64,000 nucleotides of DNA. Source: Meloidogyne chitwoodi. Taxonomy: Eukaryota > Nematoda > Chromadorea > Rhabditida > Meloidogynidae. The position numbers and the translations under genes were made by a program. Positions 46,378 to 59,397 of this stretch are shown one piece after another. Where the stretch lies: assembly GCA_015183035.1 (NCBI GenBank), contig JACZZP010000004.1, positions 1,302,001-1,366,000 on the forward strand. The letters are read 5' to 3'. Every line of letters starts with the position of its first letter. The first letter of the stretch is position 1. The notes under the pieces were generated by a model. That model was not told the DNA's origin. It did not search any database and worked only from the letters and a program-made list of their open reading frames with translations.

Positions 46378-48653
46378 TTAATTATTAGATAAGGGTTTTT
46401 CTGATACTTTCTGATAAATAGATAAAGCTTGTGTGACAATATTACTTATATCAGAAGGATTAGAAGGAATAATTAAAGTATTAGATTCTTTTGCTAACAT
46501 TGAAAATGCTTTAACAAAATTATCAGCTGTTAAAAATGCAGCAGCATTTGATCCTCCAATATTTTGAATTCCTTTTCCCATTCTTTCAATTGAAGAAGCT
46601 CTAGCTTCATATTCTATTAAAATAGATTTAGCTAAACCTTCACTTTTAATTATTTGAGATTCTTTTTCAGCTTCGGCTAAAATAATTTGACAAAGTTTTT
46701 CACTTTCTGATGCTTTTGCTAATGCAATTGATTTATTTACCTAAATTTAATTTTAATAAAAATTAAATTCTCTAATTTTTAAAAATAATTTTAATTAATT
46801 AATTTACTTTAGATTGCATTTCAGCCTCAGAAATTAAAATTTTCTGAATTTTTTCTGCTTCTGCTGCTTTAGCTAATCCCATAGATTTATTAACTTGTTC
46901 TTGCATTTGAGCTTCAGAGGCAAGAATACGTGCACTTTTTTCACCTTCAGCTCTATTTTTTGCTGCTTCACAAATACCCTCAGATTCAAGAATCATTGCC
47001 CTCTTTTTACGTTCAGCTTCGACTTGCATCTAACAAGGGAATATCATTCTCCGGTAACACCCTCCCGGCAACGGCATAATGATTTTTGGATAGTACTATG
47101 TCTGTATAAAGCATATGCAAAATACTAGCGGCCCATGTCCCCAAAAATTTTTTGTGACAGTCGCTCAAAGTGGGCAGGGTAGTTCGTAGTACAATCAAGC
47201 TGTCAGTAATTTTCTCTTGAACTTTTTTCAAATTTTTCTTCCTCATAAAATCTCTAATTTTTAGCTCTATTTTTAAAATTTATTTTATGTCATTCCGACA
47301 AAAACTCACAGAGTTAAGGTAAATTGAAATTTTCCACAGGGGGTACCTATATAAGTTTTTTGACTGTATCTACTCGGAAAATTTTTTTAAAAATATTTAG
47401 ACTTCAGATTCTTATTCAGGAGGTATTTTAACCTAATAAAAGAGATTTTTTAGAAAAAAAATTTTTTTAATTTTCTACAAGAATATCGTCTTGGGAAAAT
47501 TTTAAAAATTTCAATTTACCTTAACTCTGTGAGTTTTTGTCGGAATGACATAAAATAAATTTTAAAAATAGAGCTAAAAATTAGAGATTTTATGAGGAAG
47601 AAAAATTTGAAAAAAGTTCAAGAGAAAATTACTGACAGCTTGATTGTACTACGAACTACCCTGCCCACTTTGAGCGACTGTCACAAAAAATTTTTGGGGA
47701 CATGGGCCGCTAGTATTTTGCATATGCTTTATACAGACATAGTACTATCCAAAAATCATTATGCCGTTGCCGGGAGGGTGTTACCGGAGAATGATATTCC
47801 CTTGTAAATAAAATTATTTTATTAATAATTATATTTAATAAATTCTTTAAAATAATTAAATTTTCAAAAATTAAAAAATATTAAAATTAAATACCTTCAT
47901 AGCACGTTGTATCTCAACAGGCATTGTCATAGTACGTATTTCATATCTCAAACAAATCAGACCCCACGGTGCCGCAGGTTCTTTTATACCTTCTAAATAA
48001 TATATATAAATTATAAAATATCAAAAAGAAATTTAAACTACAAAAAAACATAAAAATTACTTAGAAGTTAGCGGTCAAAAAACAACAAATTTATGTTTTT
48101 GTATCTGGTTAGATAAACAATTAATTTAGAATAAAAATACTTATAATTTATGTTTCTCTCTCTCTTACCAACAACAGTCATATTTAAATTTGCTCGTTCA
48201 TGAAAAACATTGTCTAACATTAATTTTCCAACTTCTGCCCGCATTACAGTTTGAGCAAGTTGACTTATTGCATATTCTGGACTTTGAACACCATAAGAAG
48301 CCTTTCAAAAATATTTATTTGTTTTAAAAGAAAAACCTTATAAGGATCAGTAACTCTAACATATAAAACAGCATCAAGGTCTAATTGTACATTATCTTTA
48401 GTAATAGCTTCTTGTTGTGGAATTTCAATACACATTTCTTTTAAACAATGTCTATAACGAATTTCATCAACACAAGGTATTAAAAAGTGAACACCCTAAA
48501 TAAATAAAAATAAAATTAAATTTAAGAAAATATTACAGGTTCCAAAATACGATGAAAACGACCCATTCTTTCAACAATCCATGCACTTTGATGTGGCACA
48601 CAATGAATTATTGTATTAAATTTACCACCCTTAAAATGCTTTGATTGTCTCAT
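46378..48653 (-). CDS. stl-1: Stomatin-like protein 2 (SPFH/prohibitin-domain, STOML2 orthologue)
   Basis: Starts at 48653. Matching segments in order: HQSAWIVERMGRFHRILEPG, HFLIPCVDEIRYRHCLKEM, IPQQEAITKDNVQLDLDAVLY, RVTDPYKASYGVQSPEYAIS, QLAQTVMRAEVGKLMLD, WGLICLRYEI, and MQVEAERKKRAMILESEG. The protein ends AAAFLTADNFVKAFSMLAKES, NTLIIPSNPSDIS. This is the SPFH domain plus C-terminal coiled coil of STOML2, which in the mitochondrial inner membrane scaffolds cardiolipin-rich domains and protease complexes. Compared with human STOML2, the coiled-coil region is longer, with three related LASEAQMQEQVNKS / LISEAEMQSKVNKS-type repeats. No clear mitochondrial presequence is visible after this ATG, so an upstream exon is possible. 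The intron before MQVEAERKK holds a 771-bp palindromic element that touches the acceptor. Confidence 0.88.
47031..47807. mobile_element. PIF/Harbinger-like palindromic element, 771 bp, TSD TAA, at a splice acceptor
   Basis: The element at 47034-47804 has arms of about 300 bp (47034-47333 and 47505-47804) that are essentially perfect inverted copies, starting CAAGGGAATATCATTCTCCGG, with a spacer of about 170 bp. It is flanked by TAA on both sides (47031-47033, 47805-47807). A 3-bp TAA/TTA target suggests PIF/Harbinger, though the ends are not diagnostic. Each arm contains the same open frame of 71 codons (MRKKNLKKVQEKITDSL onward) reading outward, so it occurs once per strand. On the stomatin-gene strand the sequence CCCTTG|TTAG|ATG makes the acceptor. 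Confidence 0.85.
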
Positions 48654-51600
48654 AATAATATTGTTTTAGACTTAAGAAAAATTAAAAAATAATTAATGTA
48701 AATAAATATTTAATTTAAAATAAATATTTATATAATTATATTTTATTAAATTATATAATTTAATTCAAATAAAAATATTTGTGAAAAATAAAAGTAAAAA
48801 TGAATGAATCTGGGTAAAAATTTACTATTTAAAGTTTATGGGACAGAATAAAAAATAAAAGAAAATACTCTTCCTATTTACTCTACTCTACATAGAAGAG
48901 ACTGAAATATATTTTTAACTATTTAAAAGGAAGGAAGTAAAATATTTTTTTATAGCCTTTTTACCCAAAGGCCAATCAATAAAGCAGACGAAAACAAAAA
49001 TAATTGTAATGTAGAAATTAATTTTAAAAAAATAATTTTGGCCAAAAATAATTAAAAAAAATTAATTTAATTAAAATATTACGGAAATAAATAAATATAA
49101 TGTACTTTTTATTTTTATTTAATTAATTGAATACAACTTTTTATAAAAAAATATCCATAAATGGATATTATTTAAACTTTTTTAAATGCCAAATATGTAA
49201 AATAAACAAATTTATTTAAATTTTAAACACGCAAATAAAAAATTAAAAATAATTTCAAAAGAAATATTTTGAATATTTTTATTTAAATAAATAATTAAAA
49301 TGTTACATATGTTCCTTTTTTATTTTTATTTATTTTTATAATAAAAATGTCTTTACGCAATAACGGAAATAATTACACAAATCCGTTTATTGTTTTTTTA
49401 AATATTTTTGGAAATTTTTAAAAAATAAAATTAAAAAAAAATATTATTTTGCAATATTATTAATTAAAAATCAGAAATTAAATATTTTTGTATTGTTTAT
49501 TTTTTAAATTAATTTATTAATTTTTAGCAAGAACAATGGAAACTCGTGATTATTTTTAATAAAAATATTTTTTTTAATTTAAAAAAATAAATACGAAATA
49601 ACAGAGACTTTATTTATTTATTTTTTTTTATTTTAATTTTTAAGAAATTAAATTAATTAAATAATTTTTTGCAAATTTATTAATAAATAAATATATCAAA
49701 TTTATGTACTAAATATTTAAAATAATTTAACTTTAAAAGTCTTCCTTTGGTCATTAATTTAAAAAATTAATCCTATTTTTTAATTACTATTTTTGGAAAA
49801 TTAATTAAAAAAAAAAATAATTATATATAAAATTAAATAAATCCAAAAAAAAAATTATTTTTTAATATTAATAATTAAAGATCAAAATAAAAAAATTTTG
49901 CTCGATAAAAAAAGTCTAGTTAATAATTAAAAATCAAAAATTAAATTTTTTTATTTTTATTAAATTTACTATTTTAGTTCCCTTCTAAATTATATTCACA
50001 TCTGAAAATTAAATGAAAAATATAAATATTTCAGATAAATATTTAGTCAAAATATTTTTTAAATTTATAAATTTTTAATTCTTAGATATTAATTAATATT
50101 TTTAAAATAAATAAATACTATTTTTTAATCATATTATAATTATAAAATTAATTTAAATTTATGAAAATTAAAAATTATGTCAAAATTAATTTTTTAATTT
50201 AATTTTTATAATTAATTTAATTAAAAATAAAATATTTTAATTTACTTTAATTAATCCCTTATCTAAAATAAATTTATTTTTAGTTTTTTTCTCAGTTTTT
50301 TTTCAAAATTATTTTTAGATTCTTTTTTGCAAAAATTATTTAACAAAAATATATTTTAATATAATTTTATATGTGTACTTTCACACAATTTTTTAGTTAT
50401 TTTTTTTAAATATTTTTGACATTTTTAAAACAACGTAATTTCTTTATTATTATTTTTTGTTAAAAAATAATTTATTTAAGGTAATTTCCAAATTTAAATA
50501 TATTAAATAAATAAATAAATATATTTGTATTTTAAATGGGTAAAAGTGATGTAAATATTTAATTATAATTAAAAGAAAGACACAAAAATTATTAAAAAAA
50601 ATAAATAAATAAATAATTATAATATTTACTATTTTAGATATATTATTTTTGATATACATATAGGTAATTATTTATTTTTTTAATGTTTTTTGCACCAACA
50701 AATAATTAAAATAATATTTTTATTTACTACTATTTAATTATATATTTGTAAATAAATAAATAAATAAATAAAAAAAGACGAAGACACGAAGACGTGAATT
50801 AAGAAACATTTTAAAATAATAATAATAATAATAAAACATTCTTCATAAATGTTAAAAAAATAAAAGAAAATAATATAAATACTTTTAGGTACATTGTCTG
50901 GCATTCTGATACTAAAGATTACCTTTATTTATTTATTTATTTATTTATTTTAAATAAATAACCAAAAATAATAAAATTATTTTTGACATTTTTCAAAAAA
51001 ATATTTATTATTTTTTAATCTTTAATTTTTATATATTTTTTTAGATTTTTAACTTTTAAATTTTGCAAAATGATTATGCAAATTATTTATTGGTAAATAG
51101 ATTAATATATATTTTTTACATATTATGACCTTTATTTTTAAATTAATTTTATTTATTTATTTTTATTTTTTAAAATTAAAAAACTTTTTATATTATGTAC
51201 CTATAAATATTCAAAATAATTTGATAAAAGTTTAAAAAACAAAATATTTTTATAGAAACAAATGGCAACATTTTTAGTGGAACGATATACACTAATAAAT
51301 TTATTTATTTATTTATTTATTTGTAGACTGACCTTCCTTTAATTAAAATATTTAAACAAATATTTTATATTTATTTACTTTTAATAACAAAACATAAAGT
51401 TTTAGTTGCAAATTAATTAATTAATTTATACAATAAATTATACCTCACAAAAATCAATCTTTTAATTTATTTTATTAGTACATACTTTTACAGACAAAAA
51501 AGTTGACCTTGAAAATAAAAAAATAAAAAGTTACAAAATAAATAGTTTTTAAAAAATATTAAAATAAATAAAAATATTAATTAAAAATACTACAAAATTC

Positions 51601-53607
51601 AATAATTTTATTAAAAATAAAATAATAATTAATTAATTATTTAATAAATACAAAATAATAAATTTATACAAAGAAAATAAACATTCAAAAATTAAAGAAA
51701 AAAAATTAAACAAATTTGAAAAATAAATTTTTAAAAAAGAAATAATAAAATAAAAATTTTAAAATAATTAATAATTAAAAAATTTCAAAGATTTAAAATA
51801 AAATAAAATAAAAAATTGAATATTTGTTTAAAAATTAAATTAATTTAAGACAAATAATACTTATAATTAATTAATTAAATATTTTTTTTTAATTAAAAAC
51901 ATTTTTTTATTTTATTTAAAAAAATAATAAAATTAATTTGATTTGATTGAAGACTGTCAAACAAAAAAAATAATGTTGCGCATACATTAGAAAAGATGGA
52001 AATTGGCCAAAAGAATAATAATTTAAAAAACAATTGTAGTAAATAATAACAAATACTGGTTCTACTTTTATAATCATCCATTAATTATATAAAATAATTA
52101 TATTTAAATATTTATTAAATATTTTAATTATTTTTTAAAAAAATAATATTATTTTTTCGTGTACTTTTAATAAATAAATATTTAAATAAAATCATACGTC
52201 TTTTTATGAGTATATTATATCACATGTAATTTAATTATTTTAAATAAATTTAAAAGTTTTTTTTTCATTTTAATCATAATTAGATAGGTATAAATAAAAT
52301 ATAAAAAAAATGAATGGAATTTAATTAAACAAAACACATAAAATTATTTTAAAAAAATTAAAAGTGCTTTGTTTAAATTTATTATTTATTTAATTATTGA
52401 TGATAAGATTACTCAGAAATAATTAAAGTACATTTATTGTTTTAAAAAGGTAATTATTTTAAATTATAAATAAAAATTAAAGAAATAATAAAATAATATT
52501 AAATTTTATTAGACAATTTTAAAAATGTTTTTTTTTAATATTTATTGTATAAAATTTTTAAATAAAATTAAATAATATTTTTTATTTAAAATAAATTAAT
52601 TATTTAAAATAAATAAATTTAAATGAATCATTCAAATATGTGGGGGAGGTATAATTTTATTTTTAAAATTTAATTCAAAAAATGAAAAGAATATAATTTA
52701 AAAATTGTCACAAAATCTTAATAAATATAATTAGAAACAAAAAAAACATGCTTACAAACATTAATTCATTTAATTCCTCACGTCATTCAGTTTTTTGTAT
52801 TTTTAAATTTTAATTATTCTCTTTCCGGAAATAAATCACAAATTGAACTTTAAAAAATTTTTCTTTGTCATACATTTTTTTAGTCTGTTCTCTATATATA
52901 AACTCATTTTCTTTTATAAAATTAACGTCATAAATTCTTATAACATTTATTAATATTATCAATCAGGTTCACGTTTTTCCTTTCTTTTTTTGTCTGTCCA
53001 AAAAAAAATTAATTCCATGTCTTAAAAAGAGAAAAAAGAGATACATATAAAGGGTAGTTATGCTCCTCCTTTTTATTTTCTTTTAATATTTTATTTAAAT
53101 ATTTTGCAAAAAAAATATTTTTTTTTTCAATTAAGAAATAAAATTATTTAAAATAAAAAATAATTATATATTTTTAAGACTCTAATTGAATTAAGAGATT
53201 AATTTTTTTATTATTTAAAGATTAAAAAAAACAAAAAATAAACCCCTCCCACTTTTACTCACATTTATTTTTTCTCTCATAAAAAAAGAAAATACCCTTT
53301 TTTTAATTTCTACGTTTTCCCCACCCATTTATTTATTTATATACAACAATATATTTATATATTACGTCTTGCAAACGTGTGCTGCAATTCTTTTTGCGTG
53401 TTAACTAAAAAAAAAGAATAAGAGGCGGTGCTAAGTCAGCCGTTCGGAACACTTAAAAAAGGAATTATTTAAACGAATAAATTCCACAAAACAAAACAAA
53501 AATATTTATATTTTATTTAATTAATTACTTCTTTTAGCTTTAATAAATAATTAATTTATTTATTTTTTAAGATTAATAATTAATAAAAATAATAATTTTT
53601 TTTTAAA
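48654..53607. other. Long AT-rich intergenic region between divergent genes
   Basis: About 5 kb, extremely A/T-rich, with (AAAT)n microsatellites near 50505, 50751, 50927 and 51303. The last 250 bp (53330-53460) is richer in G/C (GCAAACGTGTGCTGC, AGTCAGCCGTTCGG) and may hold the 5' region of the dehydrogenase. No gene, RNA or transposon is supported. Confidence 0.55.
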
Positions 53608-55471
53608 ATGTGTCGACAAAATAATTTAATTATTCCAAATAATATTATCGAAAATAACAAAATAAAATATAATTCAAATAATAACAAACATGTTATGATA
53701 ACTGGAGGAAATCAAGGAATTGGTAATTATTTTTATTTAATTAATTAAATTAATTAATTAATTAAGGTTTACAAACAGCTTTAATATTAGCTAGTAGAGG
53801 GGGTTATGATATTACAATTGCTTGTAGAAATCAAAAAAGAGCTGAAATTGCATTGAAACAAATTAAAGAAAGAGCTGAAAAATACAATAATAAAAGCAAA
53901 TTTTCTTGGCTTTCTTTAGATTTGGCTTGTTTAAAAAGTGTTGAGGAATTAATTGAAAGAATTAATAAAGAAAAAATGTAAATACTTACATAATAAATCA
54001 AAAATAAATTTAAAATTAATTTTATTTTTTTAGTATTTTTGATATTATAATTCTAAATGCTGGAATTTTACTTCCAAAAGAGACAATTACTAAAGATGGT
54101 TTTGAACCAACATTTCAAGTAAATTTTCTTGGACATTTTTTACTTATTGATGGTATTGTTGACCATCAATGTCCTGAATGGTCTCTACGTGTTATTACAT
54201 TAACTTCTATAATACATAGGTTATTTATTTATTTTTAATTTATTTTTTCATCTTTTTTTTTATTTTCAGATTAGTTGGAAATATTTTTCCAGTGGAGAAA
54301 AAAATTGAAAAATGGCCACAAATGTTTCAAAATGCTCGTCGTTGGAAGGCATATGCTTTAAGTAAATTTGGAACAGCAATTCTTGCCCAATATCTTAATA
54401 GTGCATATGGAAATTCAGTAAAAGCATTTGCAGTTCATCCAGGAGCAGTTAGAACACAAATGGCAGATAGTGTTGGAAATAAAGGAATGAGAAAAATGCT
54501 TTTCTTTATGAGACGTTTACTCATTCAACCAGTGAGTATTTTAAATTAATTTTAAAAAAAATAAATTATTTATTAAAATAATTAATTGTAAAATATTAAA
54601 TATATTTTTATTAAGAAAAAAAGATTTAAAGAAAATAAAAAAGTCATATTATTATTCTCTTAAAATTTCAAGCAATTTCAATAAAAAAAATTTTTTATTA
54701 ACATTCCAAAATCAAATTAAAAAAATCAACGTTTTATTTGCATTTAAAAAAAGTGCAAAATAAAATTTTAGAAAATATATTTTTTAAACAAGTTTTTAAA
54801 GTTTATTTATTTTATTTGTGTTATATTATTTAATTTTTATACATATTTTATCAAAATACGTTTTATTAAACTACAGAAAAAAATTTTCTATTTTTTTTCT
54901 TTAAAAAGTACAAAACATAAAAAGAAAAAAGTAAAAAATATTTTAAGTCCATTTCTTGTTTCTCTTTTTTTAAATATTTTGTTGAGTAAATAAATAAATA
55001 AAAATATATAAAAAAACTTTATTTATTTTTTGGTCAGAAGATCTTTCTCTTTATTTTTACAATTATTTATTTATTTAGTCAATTTAATTAACAATCAACT
55101 TTAATTAAATTAATTTAAAAATAAACTTTTGTACTTTTCTGAAAATAAAAATCTTTAATTTAGTAAATTTTTTGGCAAATATTTTTTTAAATAATTTATC
55201 AAAAATTGAGAAAATTACAGTTAAAAATATACAAAATAAATTATATTTTTAATTTAAATTTTTAATAATTTTATTTATTTTTAAGGAAGATGCAGCAAAA
55301 AATGTTTTATTTTGTATTGATAATAATCTTAAAAATGAAGAATATAAACATGCAGATCAAATTAAAAAATTTCCAGCAACCGCAAGAAAACAAAAAAATA
55401 TAAATGCATTTATTGAAACTAGTAGAAGATTAATTGAAGAATACAAAACAAGAAATTTAGAATTAAATTAA
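53608..55471 (+). CDS. Short-chain dehydrogenase/reductase (retinol-dehydrogenase-like SDR)
   Basis: Five or so exons: 53608-53722, about 53767-53976, about 54034-54218, about 54271-54529 and about 55286-55471. The NAD(P)-binding motif TGGNQGIG lies at residues 33-40, then ACRNQKRAE after beta2, WLSLDLACLKSVEEL, and ILNAGILLP (the NAG motif). The catalytic motifs are TLTS for the Ser region and YALSKFG for Y-x3-K. VHPGAVRTQM follows (PG motif), then a C-terminal region ending RRLIEEYKTRNLELN. About 315 residues, typical for classical SDRs of the retinol dehydrogenase/WWOX-like branch. The N-terminal 30 residues before the Rossmann fold are Asn-rich and not conserved-looking. Substrate is unknown. 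The last intron is unusually long, about 755 bp. Confidence 0.85.
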
Positions 55472-58400
55472 CAAAGAAGGGTTTTTTTAAAGTTTTAAAT
55501 TAAAATTATTTATAAAAAAGTGATTGGATTAGAAATTTTTTAAATCAAAAATTTTATAAGATTTTTAGCAAAACAATCCAAACACTTTTTTTTTATTATT
55601 TTTCAACCCAGTGAGAATCTCTTTATTTTCAAAATTATATAATATTTTTTAAAATTTAAAAAAAATGGCCAATTATTTTTAATATTATATTTACTAATTA
55701 TTTTATATAATTTCTTCTTTTTCCAATTTATTATTAATTTTCTTTCTCTTTTTTTTTTATTAATTTATTAATTTTAATAATTAAATTAAACATTCCAATT
55801 ATTTAATCAAATTATATTTAATTTAAAAAAGCTTTATTATAATTATTTAATTATATTTTATTAATTTTCGCAAATATTTTGTATAATAAATAAATAAATA
55901 TACTCTTTAAAAATATTTAATTATTATTTTTAATATTTTTTAATTTAAAATTTATCTTTTAAGAGAATTCTTAATTTTTGGAATTAATAAGATTCAGAAT
56001 TTATCCAATTTTTTTTTATATTTTATACTCTCCTCATTTGTTTAAAAAATAATATTATGTACTTACTTTATTAAACAGGAAGTGACATATTAAATATTTA
56101 AAGAATTATTTTAAATTTTATATAAAAATTTCGAGAACACGAATATATAAAAATGTCTACGTTATTGTCTCAATTTATTTTAAATAACGACGAAAAAAAA
56201 TTTTAAAAATTAAAAAGGTAAAATAAAGTACTTGACATTGAAAAGTACATAAATAAATAAATATATTTTACTTTATAGGTATATGTATATTTAATTTAAA
56301 TAAAATATTTAAAAATTTAAATTGACACAAGTCAGCACAGAATTATAAAGTTAATAAAATTGTTAAATTAAAAATTAGAGAAAATGTGAAAATTAAATAT
56401 ATGTAAATAATTTATTAAATAAATAATTTTGTAATTTTTCTTTACAAAATTAATATTATTTTTAATTTAATAATAAATATTTTAATAAATTTTTAATTAA
56501 TTCTTCAATTAAATAAATTTTATGAAGTGAACTAAAATATTCATTAAAATTCCTTTTTTATGTTTTATTAGTTAATTTACGGTATTTTAAATTTTATATT
56601 ATATTTAAAACTATAAATGGAAATTCTAAATAAATTAAAATAAAATTATTCTCTGAGAATTTAAAATATATTTATTTATTTATTTTTCATAAAGTTACGT
56701 ACTTATACTTTATTTAATTCGTGTAATAAAAAAATAACTTTTTTTTATTTATTAATATAATTAAATATAATTCTTTGTTCTCACTTTAATGCCATCAAAG
56801 TGCAAGTAAAATAAATGCACGCAAAAGAATATATATTTATTTATTTATGTACTTTATTTTTGAACTTTGATATTTATTTTTTAATAAAATAAAAACTTTT
56901 TAATTTTCTGAGTGCTTCTAAATTTAATAAATCCCTTGAGGGATAAAGTTAACAAATACAAAAAATTATAGAGGGCCACCCAAATATGGAGAAATCTGAA
57001 AAATTAAGATATTAAGAAAAAGATAAATATAAAAGGAGGATAAAAATATGAATTAAGAAATTTGACTTCTAAAAATAATAATAAGTTATTTTAATTATTT
57101 TATTAATTTTAACTAAAATCTAAAAATTGTTCACACGTTAAAAATTTGTTTTTTATGTATTTACGTAAATTTTATAATTTATATATTCTCTCCTTTTTTA
57201 CAAATATTTTTTTGGCAATGGATTCATTGCATCTGTCTTTTCCTTGTTTTTAGACAAAAATAACTGCACTTACTATTTTTGGAAATAATCCAAAAATAAA
57301 ATTTTTTTCTAAATTTGGTTAAAAAGGGAACAAAAAAATTTTTGCTGAAAAAAAGAAAAATAAAAAAATAATTTAAAAGTTATTAAAAAATAAAAAATAT
57401 TCTTAATTTAATTTTAAAAATTAATTATTATTAGGATTAAATATTTTATTTTAATTTTTGTTTTAATATTTTTATTATTATTATATTTTGTCTTGTTCCG
57501 CTTTACTTTTTGTTTAAAATAAAAGTGCAAATTATTAAATAAATGTATTATAATATTTCCTCAAAGAAAAGATCGAAGCACATAAAAATATAATTATTAA
57601 ATAAATAAATAATTAATGAAAGGAAATATAAAAATATTTATTTATTTAATAAATAAATAAAATAAAAGTACAAATGCGCGGAAAGTATAAAATATTTATT
57701 TTTTTATTGCCCTTATAAAAATAAAAGTAGACAAAAGGGAAATACGTATAAATTGTTTAAAGCATAAAATAGGTATATATTTTAATAAATAAAAGGGATT
57801 AAAATAATATAAAAATTTATTTTTATTTTTTATAAATAATCAAAATTATCTCTTTTTTTTTAATTTTAATTTTTTTAAATAAATTTATTACAATTTAAAA
57901 ATATTTTAATAAAAAAGTAGCAAAAATTCTTTAAAAAATTTACTAGAATGTACTTTTACGGAGAAAATGGTTGTTTGGTTACTATTTTCGCATTAAAAAC
58001 TATACTATTAAATTTTTTTAATGTTAATAAAAATAAATATCAAAAACAATAACAAAATAATGTGTAAAAAATCAGGAAGAAATTTTTTATTTTCTTTCTT
58101 TTCGTACTTTTGTGTAAAAAAAAATAAAATAAAAAAATATATTTTTATTTCTTAGACGTGAAAAATAAAAAATAAAATAAAGATAAAATCAAAAAATGAC
58201 CTTTTCTGTTATTATTTACCTTCAAAAAGTGCAGCTAACTTTTCACTCATTTCTCGGCCAACCGACATAAATAACTTGTTTTTTCAAGGAAAATAAGTTT
58301 TGTATTTATTTATAAATGAAGGGCGAATAAAAATAATAATAAAAAAATTGAAAATTAATTTTATTTATTTTTAATAAATTTAAACTATTATTTTTTAATT

Positions 58401-59058
58401 TAAAAAAATTTCAAGAAAATAAATTTCATGGATGTTTATATTTTGTTTTATTTATTAGTTACCTATTTAATAAATAAATAATAATTTATTAAAAAAAATT
58501 TTGAAAAAATATTAAAAAATTTTTTACATTTTTTAATCAAACAAAACAAAAATTATAAAAAGAAAATAAAAATAAATATTTCAAAAAATAAAAAAAAAGA
58601 ATCTCTTATAAATTTTATATTATTTATTTTATTTAGTTTAAAAAATGAAAAAATTTAAATTTCAAAATTAAATAATTAAAATTTTTATTATTATTTTTTA
58701 ATAAATTTTTTTATTTAATTTTCCTTTTTTTGTTTTCGCAATAAATATAGTAATATTTTTATTTTTAGCCTTGGTTTTTGATGAACTGCGTAATTAATTT
58801 AGTATAAAATTAATTAAATAATTGTGCAAGGATAACCAGATTTTTTCTAATGATGAACAATGGAATTGATATAACTGCGATTTTTTGCTCTAATTTTTTG
58901 CTAAAATATAAAATTTGAGCAAAAAATGGAACACTATGAAAAAAAATGAAAAGAAATTATAACTGTATTAAAAATTAAAAGAATAATTGAAAGCAATTAG
59001 AAATAGAATTAAAAAATTATTACTTTAAAAAGCCTAAAATTCGTGCATAAAATTCGAA
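55472..59058. other. Long AT-rich intergenic region
   Basis: About 3.6 kb with only A/T tracts and short (AAAT) runs. I find no coding or structured element. Confidence 0.55.
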
Positions 59059-59397
59059 ACAACGAGCAGTGATGTCCCGGTTCCAAATTTTTGTTCGGTT
59101 CCGCGGTTCCGGTTCCGGAGTAGTTCCAATTTTTGACGGTTCCACGGTTCCGGTTCCGGAGCGGTTCCAAAATTTAACGGTTCCTCGGTTCCGGTTCCAA
59201 AAAAATCAGTGGTTCCGGAAGCGGTTCCAGAAAATTTTTTTTAAATATGATAAAATAGCATAAAATAAAATTTTTTTATTCAAAAATAATATATTGTCGA
59301 AAATTGTTCATTCTTTTTTATTCAAATTAAGATGGATCATCAATTTCCGTGAAAGTAATTTTTCTTGAGTCCGATTATTAAGGCCTCGAGTCATTAT

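Noticed and set aside
47592..47807. Plus-strand 71-codon frame as an independent gene
   Set aside because: It is one arm of the palindromic transposon. The same frame is present inverted at 47013-47246, and no promoter or homology supports a host gene.
50505..51325. AAAT-type tandem repeats considered as satellite or telomere-like sequence
   Set aside because: They are short (AAAT)n microsatellites scattered in A/T-rich DNA, with no long array.
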